This document shows, piece after piece, positions 56,947 through 59,781 of a stretch of DNA of 59,781 bases (positions are counted from its first letter, which is position 1; every line of letters begins with the position of its first letter). Below the pieces are notes generated by a model. That model had not been told where the DNA came from and did no database searches. It saw only the letters and a program-made list of their open reading frames with translations. The stretch is taken from the NCBI GenBank assembly GCA_049999765.1, contig JBNGIQ010008829.1, positions 1-59,781 on the forward strand, in the 5' to 3' direction. A program made the position numbers and the translations under genes. The DNA comes from Phaeoceros laevis (Eukaryota; Anthocerotophyta; Anthocerotopsida; Notothyladales).

Positions 56947-59403
56947 ATGTCAGCCGCGGAGGATGTCGATGCGGCGTTGCAGCAAGTGTTGGCTGCGAAG
57001 GGCCTCGCTGTTGCCTACTCTGAAGAGAAGGGCCGCTGCCTTGTGGCTACTCGTCATTTCTCTCGAGGTAGTAGTGTAATTTCAGGCCTGTCAAGGTAGC
57101 AGCTCTGTCTCTGATTGGCATGAGGGGTTTGCTATCCATGGACCTACCTGTCAATCAGAGAAGCATGTATAGAAAAAATTTTCAAACATGTCGAGCTCTT
57201 CCTAATTCAATCCATAAACGTGGACAGGCAACAGCTCTTGGAAAAGGCATCTTGAGACTACATAATGTGCTGTAACTTTTGTTAGCTGAGAGCTTCCTCT
57301 TCTGGGTTTGCAGGTGAAGCGATTCTGGATCAAGAACCATACGTGTCGGTATTAAACGCTGAGTCCAAGGAAACGAGGTGTGACAGCTGCTTCAAAATGC
57401 CATCAAAATTGATGAGGTGCTCTGCTTGTAAGAGCGTTTGGTACTGCCCCAGCCCGTGGTTCCTGCTGATGTAGACGTCAGGTCTATTACAGAAAACTTC
57501 TGCCAGGTAAGTTTCCAGGAAGAATCCAATAGTTCTGGCAGGTACAAGGTTAAAATGATCTGGAGTTTCTGACAGGCTGATTGCATGGTCACATTTTAGT
57601 TTGCTTGCAATGCACACACGATATGTGACGAAGAGCTGAGGCCTTTGGGAACCGGACTGTATCCCCTGGTTTCAATTGTGAATCACAGGTATGGGCTGTC
57701 ATTTGTATTTGTGATGCATCTAACACAAAAGCAACATGTGGCACTGATCTTAGCTGGTGTGACACCTTATATGGTTCACGTTGCAGCTGCTCTCCCAATC
57801 TAGTGCTCCTCTTTGAAGGCAAACGAGCAGTTCTGCGAGCAGTCGAGCATATCGAAAAAGGTTCTGAGGTATGACACTAGTGAGCTTCAGGTCGTGGTCA
57901 TGGGACTTTAGCGGATCTTTCTGGATTTTGTATGCAGGGCCTTGATTGTTTTGCGCTGTTCTGGTTGGGATTGTATAGCTTACTGTGAGTTACGTGGAGC
58001 TCGGTGCCAACACATCATCTCGGCGCAAGAGTTTGATGGACCAGTACTTTTTCGAGTGCAATTGCTTGCGCTGCAGTTCCTTGGTTCGTAGAACAGCTCA
58101 ATATGATTACGCATCGAAAGCTTGAAATTTTCTGGGACAGGTAGAAGTTCCTGAGTCCCCTCTGGTTTGCTTATGCTCCTTGTCCCTCTAATGTTAGTAT
58201 TGTTCTTCTACAGGATGGTGATCTGGAAGATGCAATCATGGAAGGATACAGATGCTCAGATATGAAATGTGATGGTGTGCTTTCTTTCTGTCCAGGTGAA
58301 CCCATTAGTTGATGCTGTTTCCTCTTTACGAGAGGTTGGTCACTTAGCCTAGTACCTTCGACGGTTCTAACAATGGCCTCTGCAGCTGGTGACACATACA
58401 CATGTAGCTTCTGTGGCACTGAGCGTTTGAAGTTGGATCTTCAGAAGCTTGCAAGCTCCTCTGAAAGGCTCTTGCAATTGGCGGCGAGTGCTGGATCAGC
58501 TGGAAGTATCCTGTAAATTGTGGGGCTGTTGGCTTTTCTGGTTCTAAATATGCGGATCTGCATGCCAGCTTTAGAAAAATAAGCTTGTTTTGAGGAGTTC
58601 TTCATCCGTTGCTGTGAAACAGGTACAGTTAAGCTGTACGTCTTTTTAACCTGTTATCCTTGATACCTTTGCTCAGACAGCAGTGAAGCGAGGAAAGCCT
58701 ATGAAAATGCTGAAAAAGATCAGATAAAGGTCTGGCATCCAAATTCTGTGTTGCTAATGAGAACCCAGGACTGCTTGCTGAAGGTACTCTACTATATAGG
58801 CATACCTTGTTGTGACGTTCTGTGATTGAAAAAATAGCCCTTCTCTTACTACGCAGTCTTGTATTAACAAGATATTGCTCATATATGCAGCTGTGCATGG
58901 AATTAGAGGACTGGCAAGCTGCACTTCACTACGCGAAGTTGACAATCCCGACCTATGAAAGTAAAACTTGTTCTGTAATTCAACATCTCCTTTCAAGTGG
59001 GCAAATTTGTCAACCGACACTGTCTTGTTCATAGATTCATGTCTGCTTGTTCCGGCACTGGCAGGAATCTATCCGCCTTTTTTCCCACTGCTTGGTCTGC
59101 AGCTGTATTGCCTTGGAAAGCTGGAGTGGTAAGGTTTGAAACTTGCGAAGTGTACCTTATTACTGCCTGCTTTTGCAGGTTTAGTTTGCCTATCGCATGT
59201 ATGGTTTCCATTTATGGACAGGACTTTGGGCTGACCCATGGATATGTAGGTTTCTGGGCAACACGTTAGAGGCTGTGACAGCTTTAAATCGAGCACATGA
59301 CATCCTTTTGGTGACTCATGGAACACAATCAGAATTGTTTCAGGGCCTTCGACACCTTCAGGATGAGGCAAGCGCTGAAGCGGCTCATAAAATGACACAG
59401 TAG
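56947..59403 (+). pseudogene. ASHR1-like: ASHR1/SMYD-type SET and MYND protein with internal deletion
   Basis: Exon 1 (56947-57067) and the next exon from 57314 encode the split SET start and MYND finger: GRCLVATRHFSRGEAILDQE, RCDSCFKMPSKLMRCSACKS and VWYC. The second half of MYND and the following ~80 residues are then missing. The text passes within one exon to DVRSITENFCQ in another frame. Later exons are intact: FACNAHTICDEELRPLGTGL, VSIVNHSCSPNLVLLFEGKR, VSYVELGANTSSRRKSLMDQ, YFFECNCLRCS (post-SET), and a TPR-like C-terminus ending FQGLRHLQDEASAEAAHKM. The family comprises putative lysine methyltransferases. The catalytic NHSC is preserved, but the deletion and frame change near 57460 make this copy doubtful, unless it is an assembly collapse. 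Confidence 0.8.
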
Positions 59404-59781
59404 CTGTTTGAGCCCACTTGGTTGTTTGCTAACTGACTTCACTGACAAGAGAACAGAATTCCAACTCTTGGAGAATATTGGTAGGTTTATATCTCGGAAT
59501 TGGTGTCTGACCGGAAGCTCGGATGTTATCGTAGTCGTTGGCATTAGGTTGAGAAGTATCCTGCCACTACAAGCGCGAACTTGAACTAGTTGATTTCACA
59601 GTACCGCTGCTGGAGGTTCTTAAGCTACTTCTTGAGGACCTGCGTGACGTGTTGGACAGGTTTAAGCGCTTTACTCTTTCGATTAGGAGATGAGCGATAT
59701 ATATAGTTTGGATATCCTTACCTTGGAGATCCGCTGTTGAAAACAGAGCTGTAAGCTGGAACCTGGGGAAAGGGAGAGAAG
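59404..59781. other. Downstream sequence to window end
   Basis: Probably 3' UTR of the SET gene and intergenic DNA. No feature is recognised. Confidence 0.4.

Noticed and set aside
1-59781. Bacterial-type features (operons, CRISPR arrays, ribosome binding sites)
   Set aside because: Spliced plant genes dominate and no regularly spaced short-repeat array was seen.

Overview
This is nuclear DNA of a land plant. Most genes have short GT-AG introns (roughly 70-120 bases), genes are closely packed (about one per 3 kb), and many products are plant-specific: nuclear-encoded subunits of the chloroplast NDH complex, an XS-domain protein, group F bZIP, PPR proteins, CPP1 and ASHR1-like SET protein. 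The PPR repeat style, the compact introns and the frequent CTAGCTAGC runs fit a seedless vascular plant such as a Selaginella-type lycophyte. That assignment is inference from memory of family style, not a database result. One run of 400 N (29159-29558) is an assembly gap.

Layout. 0.7-2.8 kb: XS/coiled-coil protein (+). 3.6-4.0 kb: two tRNA-Val-like sequences. 4.2-5.2 kb: NdhN (-). 7.0-13.45 kb: large HEAT/ARM protein (-), head to head with a CHMP7-like ESCRT-III gene (+, 13.66-16.04 kb). 16.5-17.6 kb: lumenal FKBP immunophilin (-), divergent from cytochrome b561 (+, 18.2-18.9 kb). 20.9-23.4 kb: a frameshifted PPR-DYW pseudogene, bracketed by two copies of a ~210 bp repeat. 24.2-25.5 kb: GT14-type glycosyltransferase. 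25.8-26.9 kb: SAP30BP/HCNGP-like protein. 27.3-28.1 kb: cyanase (-). 29.0-31.4 kb: PnsB1 of the NDH complex. 32.6-33.7 kb: CPP1 (-), divergent over only ~194 bp from a zinc-sensor group F bZIP (33.9-34.85 kb). 35.4-37.2 kb: remains of a Ty3/Gypsy element whose integrase carries a PHD finger. 38.25-40.1 kb: GT90 glycosyltransferase (-) with one apparent frameshift. 40.7-46.4 kb: fragments of PPR genes around an intact gene for a ten-cysteine secreted protein (41.6-42.7 kb). 48.5-50.1 kb: a very GC-rich, intronless glyoxal-oxidase-like gene followed by a tandem copy of its 3' end. 50-53.5 kb: non-coding, with a palindrome and a foldback element. 53.6-54.9 kb: ERD2-like KDEL-receptor family protein. 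55.6-56.0 kb: a small piggyBac-like non-autonomous transposon. 56.9-59.4 kb: ASHR1/SMYD-type SET protein with an internal deletion.

Functional themes. At least four genes act in the chloroplast (NdhN, PnsB1, lumenal FKBP, CPP1), two of them in the same NDH complex. Others serve the endomembrane system (CHMP7-like, ERD2-like, GT14, GT90, cytochrome b561) or gene regulation (XS protein, bZIP, HCNGP, SET protein). They do not form an operon-like unit. The accessory material is PPR decay, retroelement debris and small repeats. The less ordinary items are the piggyBac-like element, the PHD-integrase remnant, the unfamiliar ten-cysteine secreted protein and the damaged SET gene.
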